Positions 50,856 through 59,681 of a stretch of DNA of 64,000 nt are shown here, in pieces. The DNA is from Chloroflexota bacterium (lineage in GTDB: Bacteria; Chloroflexota; UBA11872; UBA12225). Position 1 is the stretch's first letter; the number at the start of each line of letters is the position of its first letter. The stretch lies in NCBI GenBank assembly GCA_030447525.1, contig JAUJOR010000006.1, positions 7,331-71,330 of the forward strand. Direction: 5' to 3'. The notes beneath the pieces are model-generated. The model worked only from the letters and a program-made list of their open reading frames with translations. It had not been told where the DNA came from and made no database searches. Both the position numbers and the translations under genes were made by a program.

Positions 50856-52619
50856 AGCGCCGGTCAAGTAGTCATAACCGTTGACGGGGAGGGGTCGCGC
50901 CTGGTCTGCTCGTGCGGAGAACGCAGGCGGGAGGAGCGGGCAGGGACATGCGACCGGGACTGTGGCAACCGCCGGTGGGGCTGTCAGCGGCCGAGCGAGC
51001 GATCGTGACGCGGATCAAGCGGGCGACGCTGTTTGTCTTTCTACGGCTGTGGCGGCACGAGCTATTTGACGTGGCCTTTCAGGAGGAACTGGCGGCGGCC
51101 TACGCCGCTGCGCCGCAGGGGCGGCCGCCCCTGCCGCCGGCGCAGCTGGCCCTGGCGACGGTGCTGCAGGCGTACACCGGGGCCTCGGACGACGAGGTCA
51201 TCGAGGCGACGCTGATGGACCGGCGCTGGCAGCTGGTGCTGGACTGCCTGGAGGGTGAGACGGCGCCGTTCAGTAAGGGCACGCTGGTTGCCTTCCGGCG
51301 GCGGCTCATCGAGCACGACCTGGACCGGCGGCTCGTCGAGCGCACGGTCGCGCTGGCGGAGCGGGTGGGCCCCGGCGCCGGCGGGGGCGGCGGGACCGGG
51401 TTCAGCCCGCGGGCGCTGCGGGCGGCGCTGGACAGCAGCCCGTGGTCGGGCTGCGCCCGAGGCTGCGCGGGGCGAGTGGAGGACACCTCCAACCTGCTAG
51501 GGCACGCGCGGCGCAAGGCGCTGGCGCTCGTGGCGCGCCAGAGCGCCAGCGCGCTGAGTGAGATGGCGGCGGCCGCGGGGACACCGGTGCTCGGCGGGAC
51601 CAGTCTCAAGGCGGCCCTGGACCTGGACTGGGACGACCCGGCCGCGCGCGAGCGGGCGCTGGGCCGGGTGCTCGCCACGCTGGCGGGGGTGGAGCGGTAC
51701 CTGGCGACTCAGCCCCTCGAGGCGGCGCCCCTGCCGGTGCAGGCGCAGGTCCGCGCCAGTCTGGACGCCGCGCAGCAGGTCCGCGCCCAAGATGTCGAAC
51801 TGGCGGAGCGGGTGGACCCGTCGGCGGGCGCGGCGGCCCCAGCGGTGCGCCAGGGGGTCGCGCGGGACCGGCGCATCTCCATCGAGGACGCGGCGATGCG
51901 GCACGGGCGCAAGAGCAAGGCGCAGCGCGTGGACGGCTACAAGCGCCACGCGCTGCGCGACCTCGACCGGGCGGTGGTGCGCGCCGTCGCCGTCACGCCG
52001 GCCAACGTGCCGGAGGCGCAGGCCACCGACGCGCTGCTGGCCGACCTCGCCCGCCAGGACGTGACGCTGACCGAGCTCCACATCGACCGCGCCTACCTGA
52101 GCAGCCCGCTGGTCCGGGAGCGGTCTCCCGAGCTGGCCATCTTCTGCAAGGCGTGGCCGGTGCGCGCCGCTGGCGGCCGCTTCCCGAAAACGGCCTTCGT
52201 CCTTGACTGGGACCGGCAGACCCTCCGCTGCCCCAATGAGGTCGTCCTGCCATTCGCCCCCGGCGGCACCGTCCACTTCCCCGCCGAAACGTGCGCCGCC
52301 TGCCCGCTACGCGCCCGCTGCACCACCAGCGCCCGCGGCCGCAGCGTCGCCATCCACCCCGACGAGCGCTTCCTGGCCGAGCTGCGGGAGCGCCAGCACA
52401 CCGCGGCCGGCCGAGCGCAACTGCGGGAGCGCGTCGCCGTCGAGCACGACCTGGCCCATCTCGGCCACTGGCAAGGCGACCGCGCCCGCTACCTGGGCGA
52501 GCGCAAGAACCTCTTCGACCTGCGCCGCTGCGCCGTCGTCAACAACCTGCACGTCATCGCGCGGGCACCCGCCCACCCCGCCGTCTCCGTCTATGCCAAC
52601 TGATTACCTGACCGGCGCT
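50856..52619 (+). mobile_element. IS1182-like insertion sequence
   Basis: Terminal inverted repeats agcgccggtcaagtagtca (50856) and, at the right end read inward, agcgccggtcaggtaatca (52619 down to 52601) match at 17 of 19 positions. Both ends are flanked by CTAG (50852-50855 and 52620-52623), a likely target duplication. The right CTAG is also the left flank of the next element. The transposase occupies nearly all of the interior. Confidence 0.87.
50948..52603 (+). CDS. IS1182-like transposase
   Basis: A 551-residue DDE transposase from the ATG giving MRPGLWQPPVGLSAAERAIV. The N-terminal DUF772-type region has LFDVAFQEELAAAY and PPAQLALATVLQAYTGASDD. The catalytic core has the first Asp in ALRAALDSSPWSG, the second in HIDRAYLSSPL and the Glu in RYLGERKNLFDLRR, with Cys pairs CAACPLRARCTTS before the last. 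A GTG at 50912 gives 12 more residues. A few extra residues follow the first Asp (SGCARGCAGRVEDT) compared with the usual spacing. It appears full length. Confidence 0.88.
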   Translation: MRPGLWQPPVGLSAAERAIVTRIKRATLFVFLRLWRHELFDVAFQEELAAAYAAAPQGRPPLPPAQLALATVLQAYTGASDDEVIEATLMDRRWQLVLDCLEGETAPFSKGTLVAFRRRLIEHDLDRRLVERTVALAERVGPGAGGGGGTGFSPRALRAALDSSPWSGCARGCAGRVEDTSNLLGHARRKALALVARQSASALSEMAAAAGTPVLGGTSLKAALDLDWDDPAARERALGRVLATLAGVERYLATQPLEAAPLPVQAQVRASLDAAQQVRAQDVELAERVDPSAGAAAPAVRQGVARDRRISIEDAAMRHGRKSKAQRVDGYKRHALRDLDRAVVRAVAVTPANVPEAQATDALLADLARQDVTLTELHIDRAYLSSPLVRERSPELAIFCKAWPVRAAGGRFPKTAFVLDWDRQTLRCPNEVVLPFAPGGTVHFPAETCAACPLRARCTTSARGRSVAIHPDERFLAELRERQHTAAGRAQLRERVAVEHDLAHLGHWQGDRARYLGERKNLFDLRRCAVVNNLHVIARAPAHPAVSVYAN

Positions 52620-52623
52620 CTAG

Positions 52624-54148
52624 TACTACTTCGTTAGCAGCGCGATAGTACGGCGTGGGAAACGGGAGGATGGGATCGGTAGCCTTGATCCAGCGGACGA
52701 GGTCTTCGAAGAGCCAGAGGAGGACGCGGCGGTGCATGGCCGGAAACGTCGGCAGCCGGGGCGGGGGCGGGCCCCCGCGGGCGCGCGGCGGCGCGGAGGG
52801 GGGGAGGCCGGCGGGCGCCGGGCGGGTGGGGGTGGGCCGGGCGGCGAAGTGGCGCTGGGTGGCCAGGAAGCTGTAGGTGAGCAGGACCAGGGCCAGGTGG
52901 CGGTGCAGCCCGTCCCAGCGCCGGCCCTGGTAGTCGGCCAGCCCGCACGCCCCCTTGGCGTCCTCGTAGAACTGCTCGACCACCCAGCGGCCGTGGGCCA
53001 AGGTGACCAGGCGCGCCAGGGGCGTCTCCAGGGGCCACCCCGGCAGCCACAAGAAGTACCACTTGGGGTCGCCCTCCTGGCCGGGCAGGGGGCGCTCGCC
53101 CAGCAGCCAGCCCGCCGGGCCGGTGGTGACCCGCCCGTGGGCGACGCTGCGCCCGTTCGTCCCGACGTCCGGGTTGCCGGTGGCGCGGTGACGCGCACGG
53201 CGACGAACTCCTTGGTCAGCGCGCCCTTCGTCCCCTCCCGCCAGGTGACCGCCTCCCACGCCTCGTCGGGGACGGCGCCAGCAGGGTCTCCGCGTCCCAC
53301 AGGGGCGCCGGCCGGGCACCCGGGGCCGGCCGCGGCCCCGGTACGGCGACGGGGGCGCCGCGGGGCCGCCGCGACCTCGTCGGGCAACCGCAGGCCGAAG
53401 GTGCGCTTGACCCCGCAGGCGTAGGGCAGGCCGCGGGTCTCCAGCCCGGCCAGGAAGCGGGGCCTGCCCGTAGCCGGCGTCGGCGACGACGAAGGCGAAG
53501 GGCACGCCCAGGTCCGCGCCCGGTCGACCAGGGTCAGCCCCAGGCTCGGGCTTGGTCTGCCCGTGCACCGCCTCGGGACGTGCGCCCGCCGCCGGCGGGT
53601 CGCGGGCCACCCACTCCGCGGGCAGGAACAGCCGGGCGCTGACCGGCCAGTGCAGGGGGTGCTGGTCTCCGGCACGTCCGCGACGTACTCGGCGCTGACC
53701 ACCACCTGGCAGTTGGCCACCTTGCCCAACGCGCCGCAGTACTGCGGGGCCACCCCCACCGACCCAGTGCCCTTCTTCGGCAGCCCGGTGTCGTCCAGCA
53801 CCAGCAGCCCCCCGGCGGCCCAGGGCCACCAGCCGGCGCACCCGCGCCTCGTCCAGCGCCAGCGGTCCCAATCCGCGTCGGTCAGCAGGTGCTGCAAGCG
53901 TTCGGTCGAGGTGCCGGCCACCGCCCGCGGCGATGGTGTCGCAGTTCTTGCGGGGCAAGTCGGTCAGCAGCCCCGTCACGTACCGCTCCAGGCTCTCCCA
54001 GGTCGGTCGGCTCTGCGGGTGCCGGAAGAGCGACGCAAACGGCCGCAGGTACGACTCCAGTTCCGGCAGCGGCTCCGGTCCTGCCCGCAGGACCTGCACA
54101 GGTTGCAGCACCATGCCCAAGTCTACCCTGCCTGCTAACGAAGTAGTA
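52624..54148 (-). mobile_element. IS701-like insertion sequence
   Basis: Terminal inverted repeats are perfect over 17 bases: tactacttcgttagcag at 52624-52640 and its complement at 54132-54148. Flanking CTAG occurs at 52620-52623 and 54149-54152, fitting the 4-base duplications of IS701-type elements. The left CTAG is shared with the right end of the IS1182-like element, so one element inserted at the edge of the other. Confidence 0.9.
52633..54114 (-). pseudogene. IS701-like transposase, frameshifted
   Basis: Starting from the ATG at 54114 (MVLQPVQVLRAGPEPLPEL) the transposase can be followed only by switching frames: RYVTGLLTDLPRKNC, AGTSTERLQHLLTDADWD, LLVLDDTGLPKKGTGSVGVA (DDE first Asp), QYCGALGKVANCQVVVSAEY, FAFVVADAGYGQ, and PKWYFLWLPGWPLETPLARL, and late FLATQRHFAARPT. 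At least four frame changes are needed. No complete transposase is encoded, so the copy is inactive unless the shifts are sequence errors. Confidence 0.8.
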
Positions 54149-54152
54149 CTAG

Positions 54153-54460
54153 TGAACGTCTTTACGGTGGTCATGTCTACGTGTGGTCTCCTACGAAAAG
54201 GCACGCTGGAGGAGTACTTGGAGACGATGGCAAAGATAGATGGCCTGCTCGCGGGTCACGCCCTACGTCACTGGGCGACCAAGGAGGCGTGGTAGGCATC
54301 CAGCGCCTTGGGAGGCGCGGTGCTGCGGAAGGGGCCAGCTGCACCGGGGCGCCCGCGCGGTCATAGAGGACGCTGCCCCGGTGCTCTCGATGGCCTGAGT
54401 ATGGAGGGGCTGCCGGAATCCCCAGGGGGAGTGCTCGTGATCGCCGCTTGGCGCGCCCGG
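54153..54460. other. Gap after the IS pair, possible small ORF
   Basis: About 300 bases between the IS701-like element and the HhH-like gene. A 40-codon frame (54173-54295, plus) reads MSTCGLLRKGTLEEYLETMA and ends HALRHWATKEAW; its composition is protein-like, but it is too short to assign and may be the tail of a gene interrupted by the IS. No other support. Confidence 0.35.
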
Positions 54461-54667
54461 CTACCCGGCCAGCAGGGTGATAGCCTGAGCGGCACGGACG
54501 AACTTGTGCTCGGCGAGCTGCCGGATCGTCCGCACGCCAAAGGCCTTTCTGATCGCCTCGGCGTCGGCGGTGCTCACCCCCTGCAAGGCGTCGATGGGCA
54601 GCTCGGCCAGTTCAGAGAAGTCCTTTTGCTCGTGGGCCTTGTCCACGTATTTCGCGATGTCAGCCAT
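54461..54667 (-). CDS. Small helix-hairpin-helix-like protein
   Basis: A 68-residue protein starting MADIAKYVDKAHEQKDFSEL. The centre, LPIDALQGVSTADAEAIRKAF followed by GVRTIRQLAEHKFVRAAQAI, resembles a helix-hairpin-helix of the kind that reads LxGVSxxDAexLxxAFGIxTV. I associate such short proteins with actinobacteria and Chloroflexota. No biochemical role is known to me. A longer frame to 54688 adds seven residues. Confidence 0.7.
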   Translation of the reverse strand: MADIAKYVDKAHEQKDFSELAELPIDALQGVSTADAEAIRKAFGVRTIRQLAEHKFVRAAQAITLLAG

Positions 54668-54939
54668 AGGTAACCCCCCTCTTGTCATCGTGTCCGGTGG
54701 TGCGTCCCGCCGGACCTTGCGGGTGACGGCGCAGCATCCGGCGCGACCGTCCTGGCTGGTACGCCCGGCGCCCCGGCGCTTGGAGAGGATGCCACAAGAT
54801 AAGGGCCGGCATCTAGCCCCGTCTGTCTCCCCCTGCCCGTCTCCCCCGTCGCCGCCACGGCGGCCGGGCCTGGGCGCCCGCAGGCGCCCCGCCGGGGTGG
54901 TGGCCGCCGGGGGCGGCGAGGGCGGATACTGCTCCCCCC

Positions 54940-56187
54940 TTGGCAGCTGCTCCCCCCGCCGTCCCTGACGCCCCGCTCCGTCCGTTGTGGCGCAACGGGG
55001 ACTTCCTGCGGCTGTGGTATGGCCAGGTGATCTCCACGATCGGGAGTGGCGTGTCCCGGCTGGCGCTACCCCTTCTCGTCCTGACCCTTACCGCATCGCC
55101 GGTGCAGGCAGGGCTGATCGGGGCGGCTCAAACCGCCCCGTTCGTCATCCTGGGCCTACCCGCGGGGGCGCTCCTCGACCGCTGGAATCGACAGCGGGTG
55201 ATGATTGTCTGCGACGGGGCGCGCTGTCTGGCCTTTGGCTCCATCCCGCTGGCCTGGGCTCTGGACCACCTCACCATCCCCCACCTGTATGCCGTCGCCC
55301 TCGTCCACGGCAGCACCCAAGCCTTTTTCAACATCGCCCAGCTGGCCGCCCTGCCGCGCGTCGTGCCCCTCCCGCAGCTGGGGCGTGCTCACGCCCTCAA
55401 TACCGCCTCTGAGGGGATCGCTTCACTGGTCAGCCCGGGCATCGGCGGGCTCCTGATCGGTCTGGCCCCCACGGTTACCGCCGGCGCCGCCCTGGCCTAC
55501 CTGGCGGACAGCGTTTCCTATCTGGTCTCCGCCGTCACCTTGGGCGCTATCCGCACCCCCTTCCAGGCCGACCGCGCGGCTGCGCCCGCCGGCCGTCTGC
55601 GGCACCAGATCACCGCCGGGCTGCGCTACTTGTGGACACGAGCGCCCCTGCGCCGACTGGCGGTGGTGAACATGCTGCACCGGATGTGCTTTGCACCGGT
55701 GCAGCTGGCCACCGTCGTCCTGGCCCGCGACCAGTTTCAGGCCCCAGCCGGCACCATCGGCCTCTTGTTCACCGCCGCCGGGGCAGGGGGCCTGGTGGCC
55801 TCGGTCGTCACCCCTTGGCTCCGCGATCGGGTGTCGGTCGGCCATAGCATGCTCGGTCTCACCGCCGGTCACGCCGTGGGCTTGGCCGTGGTTGCCCTGG
55901 CGCAGTCTCCCGCCATCGCCGCCGCCGGCCTGTTCCTCGCCGGGGGTATGGAGACGATGACTGGGATCGTGCAGGTTTCTTACCGCCTGGCGGTGATCCC
56001 GGACGATCTTCAGGGGCGTGTCAACAGCAGCTACCGGCTCCTTTCGTTCGGGGCCGTCACGTTCGGCACGGCCGCCGGCGGCGTCCTGCTAGCCACCCTC
56101 GGTGCCCGTCCCGTCCTCTTGCTCTTAGCTGCGGGGATCGCCCTGATCGCCGTCGGCGTCGCCCTCTCCCCCACCCGCCGGCTGTGA
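54940..56187 (+). CDS. MFS transporter (MFS_3/EntS-like)
   Basis: A 415-residue protein from TTG (MAAAPPAVPDAPLRPLWRNG). The start of helix 1 DFLRLWYGQVISTIGSGVSR and the motif-A loop GLPAGALLDRWNRQRVMIVC between helices 2 and 3 are typical of the enterobactin exporter-like MFS group (MFS_3). About 12 helices are seen, with a central RHQITAGLRYLWTRAPLRRL loop. The substrate is unknown. It is divergent from the HhH-like gene. Confidence 0.9.
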   Translation: MAAAPPAVPDAPLRPLWRNGDFLRLWYGQVISTIGSGVSRLALPLLVLTLTASPVQAGLIGAAQTAPFVILGLPAGALLDRWNRQRVMIVCDGARCLAFGSIPLAWALDHLTIPHLYAVALVHGSTQAFFNIAQLAALPRVVPLPQLGRAHALNTASEGIASLVSPGIGGLLIGLAPTVTAGAALAYLADSVSYLVSAVTLGAIRTPFQADRAAAPAGRLRHQITAGLRYLWTRAPLRRLAVVNMLHRMCFAPVQLATVVLARDQFQAPAGTIGLLFTAAGAGGLVASVVTPWLRDRVSVGHSMLGLTAGHAVGLAVVALAQSPAIAAAGLFLAGGMETMTGIVQVSYRLAVIPDDLQGRVNSSYRLLSFGAVTFGTAAGGVLLATLGARPVLLLLAAGIALIAVGVALSPTRRL

Positions 56188-56434
56188 TCTTGCCCCGCTC
56201 AAGCCACGACTGGCCGCGGCTGCGGTAGTAAACGTTAGCGCGTATGGTTGAGACGACCGGCGCGGTGCAGGCCCAGTGGACCAATAGACACGGGAGGAGC
56301 TGAAATCATTGCCTGTCCAGGGGCGGCGCGTTGCTCTCGGTCATCCCCCCTTTTCCACCCCGTCCGCCTGACGCCTTGTGCACCGGGCAGCCAGTCAGGC
56401 TGCCCGGTTGCCCGTAGCGGCTCGCGCGCGACGA

Positions 56435-57895
56435 TTACTTGGCCGGGCCCAGGGCGGCGTTGAGGGCTGGGACGACCGACCGCATCGCCTCGGCGGCGTT
56501 GCGCTGCCCCTCGAAGACCTCCGTCAGGGCGGCGTTGAGGACCTTGTTCGGCTCGGCCGCCCCGGCCGGGACGACGGGGCGCTGCTTGGACGTCTGGAGG
56601 GCGTGGAAGAACACCTTGCCGTAACCCGGTGGCACAATGCCGGCCTGGGCCAGCTTGGCCAGGGCCTTGTCCACCTCGGCGTCCTTGATGGTGGTGGTGT
56701 AGTTTGGAAGATTGGCCCGCAGGTTGGCCCCCGTCTGCATCACCGTCTCCCGCTCGCGCTCCGGTCCCCACATGTACAGGAGGAGCGCCCAGGCCGGCTC
56801 GATGGCCTTGCTGGCCTTGTTGATGCAAAAGCCCCCCGACCAGGTGATGTTGACGTCTTTGCCGGCCGGCCCGCGGGGGAGCGGGGCCACATCCCAGGCA
56901 AAGGTGGCCTCCTTCATGGAGGGGAAAGCGCGCCAGCTCCCGGACATCACCAGGGGAAAGCGCGCCGGTGCCTTGTAGAACATCTCCCACACGCTAAATC
57001 CCTGGTACTCCGACGGCCGGGGGGCGACGCGATGTTTGTTCACCAGGTCCGCGTACCACTGCAGCCCGGCCGTCGCCTTGGCCTCCTCGAGCAAGCACCT
57101 GGTGGCCTCGAAGGGCTTGTCGAAGACCTCACCGCCATTGCCCCAAACCCAGGGCTCATAGAACGAGTTGACCCAGCCGAGGCCCCATTGCGTCGTGGCC
57201 GCCCCATCGCGCTGGGTCAGGCGCTGCGCCGTGCGCAGGAGATCGTCCCACGTCCACCCTTCTTTGGGCAGTGGCTGCCCCTGCTTGGTCAGCTCGTCCT
57301 TGTTGTAGTAGATGCCGACGTCCACCGGGCCGCTGGGGAACTCCATAATCTTGCCCTGATACGTGTATTCAGCCTGGAGCGTGGGCAGGAGGTCGCTCCA
57401 GCGGGCCTTGGCCCCGTCGCGCTTGACCAAGGGTGACAGCTCGGTGATGCCCCCCTGCCGGACGAACGGGTCAAGCTGAGCGCGGTCGAGGGCGAAGATG
57501 TCCGGGGCGTCGCCGGCGACGAGCATCGCCAGCAGCTTCTCGGTATAGACGCCGGTAACGGTGTTCAGCTCCACCTGTACGCCGGGGTGTTGCTGCGAGA
57601 ACTGCTCCCAGACGCCGGCATATACCTCGTCGCGCAGCCGGTCCCAATGGAGATAGCGCACCTTGGCCGGGGGCAGCTTCCCAGCGGCGGGTGGCGCCTC
57701 CGCCGCCGGCGCGCCGCAAGCGGCGACCGCCAGCACGCCCGGCAAGGCCAGCCAGGACGCCCCCCGTGCCAAGTGCCGGCGGCGCACGCCCCTCTCGCCG
57801 CCGGGGTCGTCAGATTCCGGTCGTGCCGGCACTCTCTCCACCCCGGCGCCGGGTGCCTCGCGCCAGGGTGCCCCGCGCCCAGTCTCTACGGTCAT
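56435..57895 (-). CDS. ABC sugar-binding lipoprotein
   Basis: A 486-residue extracellular solute-binding protein from an ATG with aagggaggg upstream. The N-terminal region GVRRRHLARGASWLALPGVL and AVAACGAP form a signal peptide with lipobox, and twin Arg may direct Tat export. Family 1 features are ELNTVTGVYTEKLLAMLVAG, DIFALDRAQLDPFV, PSGPVDVGIYYNKDELTKQG, GWTWDDLLRTAQRLTQ and ITWSGGFCINKAS. No ABC permease or ATPase lies beside it, as for the binding protein at 44903. Confidence 0.9.
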   Translation of the reverse strand: MTVETGRGAPWREAPGAGVERVPARPESDDPGGERGVRRRHLARGASWLALPGVLAVAACGAPAAEAPPAAGKLPPAKVRYLHWDRLRDEVYAGVWEQFSQQHPGVQVELNTVTGVYTEKLLAMLVAGDAPDIFALDRAQLDPFVRQGGITELSPLVKRDGAKARWSDLLPTLQAEYTYQGKIMEFPSGPVDVGIYYNKDELTKQGQPLPKEGWTWDDLLRTAQRLTQRDGAATTQWGLGWVNSFYEPWVWGNGGEVFDKPFEATRCLLEEAKATAGLQWYADLVNKHRVAPRPSEYQGFSVWEMFYKAPARFPLVMSGSWRAFPSMKEATFAWDVAPLPRGPAGKDVNITWSGGFCINKASKAIEPAWALLLYMWGPERERETVMQTGANLRANLPNYTTTIKDAEVDKALAKLAQAGIVPPGYGKVFFHALQTSKQRPVVPAGAAEPNKVLNAALTEVFEGQRNAAEAMRSVVPALNAALGPAK

Positions 57896-58059
57896 GCTCC
57901 CTCCCTTACCACCTACAGCACCTATCATCGTGCGCCGCGTGACGGCGCGGCGCGGACGTCAGGCGGCCAGTATACGCCCGCTCTTGCCTCCCTGATGCCC
58001 AATGAGGTGACGCGCCCTTGCCATCGGGGCCCTGGCCGCAACGAGGGGTTCCAGACCAC

Positions 58060-59638
58060 ATAACGGTAGTTTGTTAACGATGGGAGGGCTGTGGTAAGAA
58101 CAGGCGGGTGAGGAGGTGGCCATGACCGTGCGTCATCCATGCCCGGAGGCGCCCGGGCCGCTGGAAGCCTATGCCCAGCGCTTCGACGACGGCTTCGACG
58201 CTGGCCCAGCGCCGGGCTTTCCGGGCGTACCTGCAGGGGCTGCTGTTGCCCCGCGACCGGAACAAGACCCTGACGGCGCTCGCCGAGACGGAGCCGGTCG
58301 TGGGGGCGCAGCACCCAGCCGCCCAGCAATTGCAGTACTTCCTGTCGGAGGCCACCTGGGACGCGGGCGGCGCTCAACGCGCGCGCCTGGCGGGGCTCCT
58401 GGCCGACCCCGCCACCCGGCCCCACGCCGATGGGGTGCTCGTCGTGGACGACACGGGGGACCGGAAGGACGGCACCAAGACCGCCCACGTCGCCCGGCAG
58501 TACCTGGGGGTCCTCGGCAAGGTGGACAACGGCATCGTGGCCGTGACCAGCCTATGGGCCGACGAGCGGGTGTACTACCCGCTCCACGTCGAGCCGTACA
58601 CCCCGGCGCCACGCCTGCCCAAAGGCAAGCACGACCCGGCCTTCCGCACCAAGCCCCGCATCGCGGTCGAGTTGGTGGCCGCGCGGGCGGGCCGGCGTGC
58701 CCTTCCGGGCGGCGGTGGCCGACTGCTTCTACGGCGACAACGACGCGTTCCAGGGGCGTTGCACCAGGCCCGAGTGCCCTACGTGCTCGGCCTCAAGCCC
58801 TCGAAGGGGGCGTGGGTGCGCGAGGGCGCCGCCCCGCCACGCCGGAGGAGGTCGCCCGGCGCCAGCGGTGGGAGGGGCCGACCCGCTCCGGGGAGCGTTC
58901 GGGCGACTGGGCGCGCGTCGTGCGCCGGTATCGCGACGGGCACCGGGAGGTGTGGTGGGCGACCGAGCCGCGGTTCGCGGGCTACCAGCCGGAGGGCCCG
59001 GTGCGGCTGGTGGTGGCCACGACCGACCCGACCACCCTGCCCCACCTGACCACCTGGTACCTGGCGACGAACCTGCCACGCCCGGACGGCGCGCCCGGCG
59101 CGGCGGCGCCCTTCGCCCCGCCGACCTGGCGGGCCATCGTGCGCCTGTACGGCCTCAGGAACTGGGTCGAGCAAGGCTACAAGCAGGTCAAGCGCGAGGC
59201 TCGGCTGGGGCGACTTCCGGGTCCGCACGGACCGCGCCATCCGCCGCCACTGGGCCCTCGTTGGCTGCGCCTTCTCCTTCTGTTGGCGGGTCTGGTTCAC
59301 TACCCTTGAGGCAACCTGGCCCGCACGGCCACCGGCCACCCGGGAGCCACCGAGAGCCCCCCGCCACCCCGGCGGTCGGGGGGAAAAGACGCGGGCGGCC
59401 GCGGGGGCCGCCCCCCCACCGGGGACGCGGCGCCGCCGCCCGCCCCCGGGTCTGGCCCTCCTGGCCGGTCGCGCTCCGCCAAGTGCGCAGTTGGCTCGTG
59501 CCCTGGACCAGTCTGTGGCGCATCTGGCGCGCCTGGGCCAAGTTCACCCCGCCCCCCGAACTCCAGCAGGCTCCTCGACCTCCTCGCCGACGGCTACTCT
59601 CTGCACCTCTATCTCCGTCCTTAACAAAGTACCGATAA
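58060..59638. mobile_element. IS701-like insertion sequence with ATAA duplication
   Basis: Inverted repeats begin cggtagtttgttaacgatgg at 58064 and, inward from 59634, cggtactttgttaaggacgg (17 of 20 matching). The direct repeat ATAA flanks both sides (58060-58063 and 59635-59638), so the element is 58064-59634. It is a different subgroup from the element at 52624 because neither repeats nor coding details match. The stop of the flavoprotein gene lies 44 bases beyond the right end. Confidence 0.85.
58116..59624 (+). pseudogene. IS701-like transposase, frameshifted
   Basis: Transposase segments occur in all three frames: AQRRAFRAYLQGLLLPRDRN, LVVDDTGDRKDGTKTAHVAR (first Asp), YLGVLGKVDNGIVAVTSLWA, then VADCFYGDNDAF (second Asp), PYVLGLKPSKGAW, RDGHREVWWATEPRF, LYGLRNWVEQGYKQVKREAR (Glu), and LLDLLADGYSLHLYLRP up to the TAA at 59622-59624. 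About five frame changes are needed. As it stands it encodes no full transposase. Confidence 0.8.
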
Positions 59639-59681
59639 TCGCTTCGTGGCCGGGGCGCTGCCGCCGCCGTCTTGTCCCTGA

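Noticed and set aside
52591..52632. C-terminal extension of the IS701-like transposase into the neighbouring IS.
   Set aside because: The frame simply runs through the terminal repeat because the original stop is lost or shifted; it has no protein meaning.
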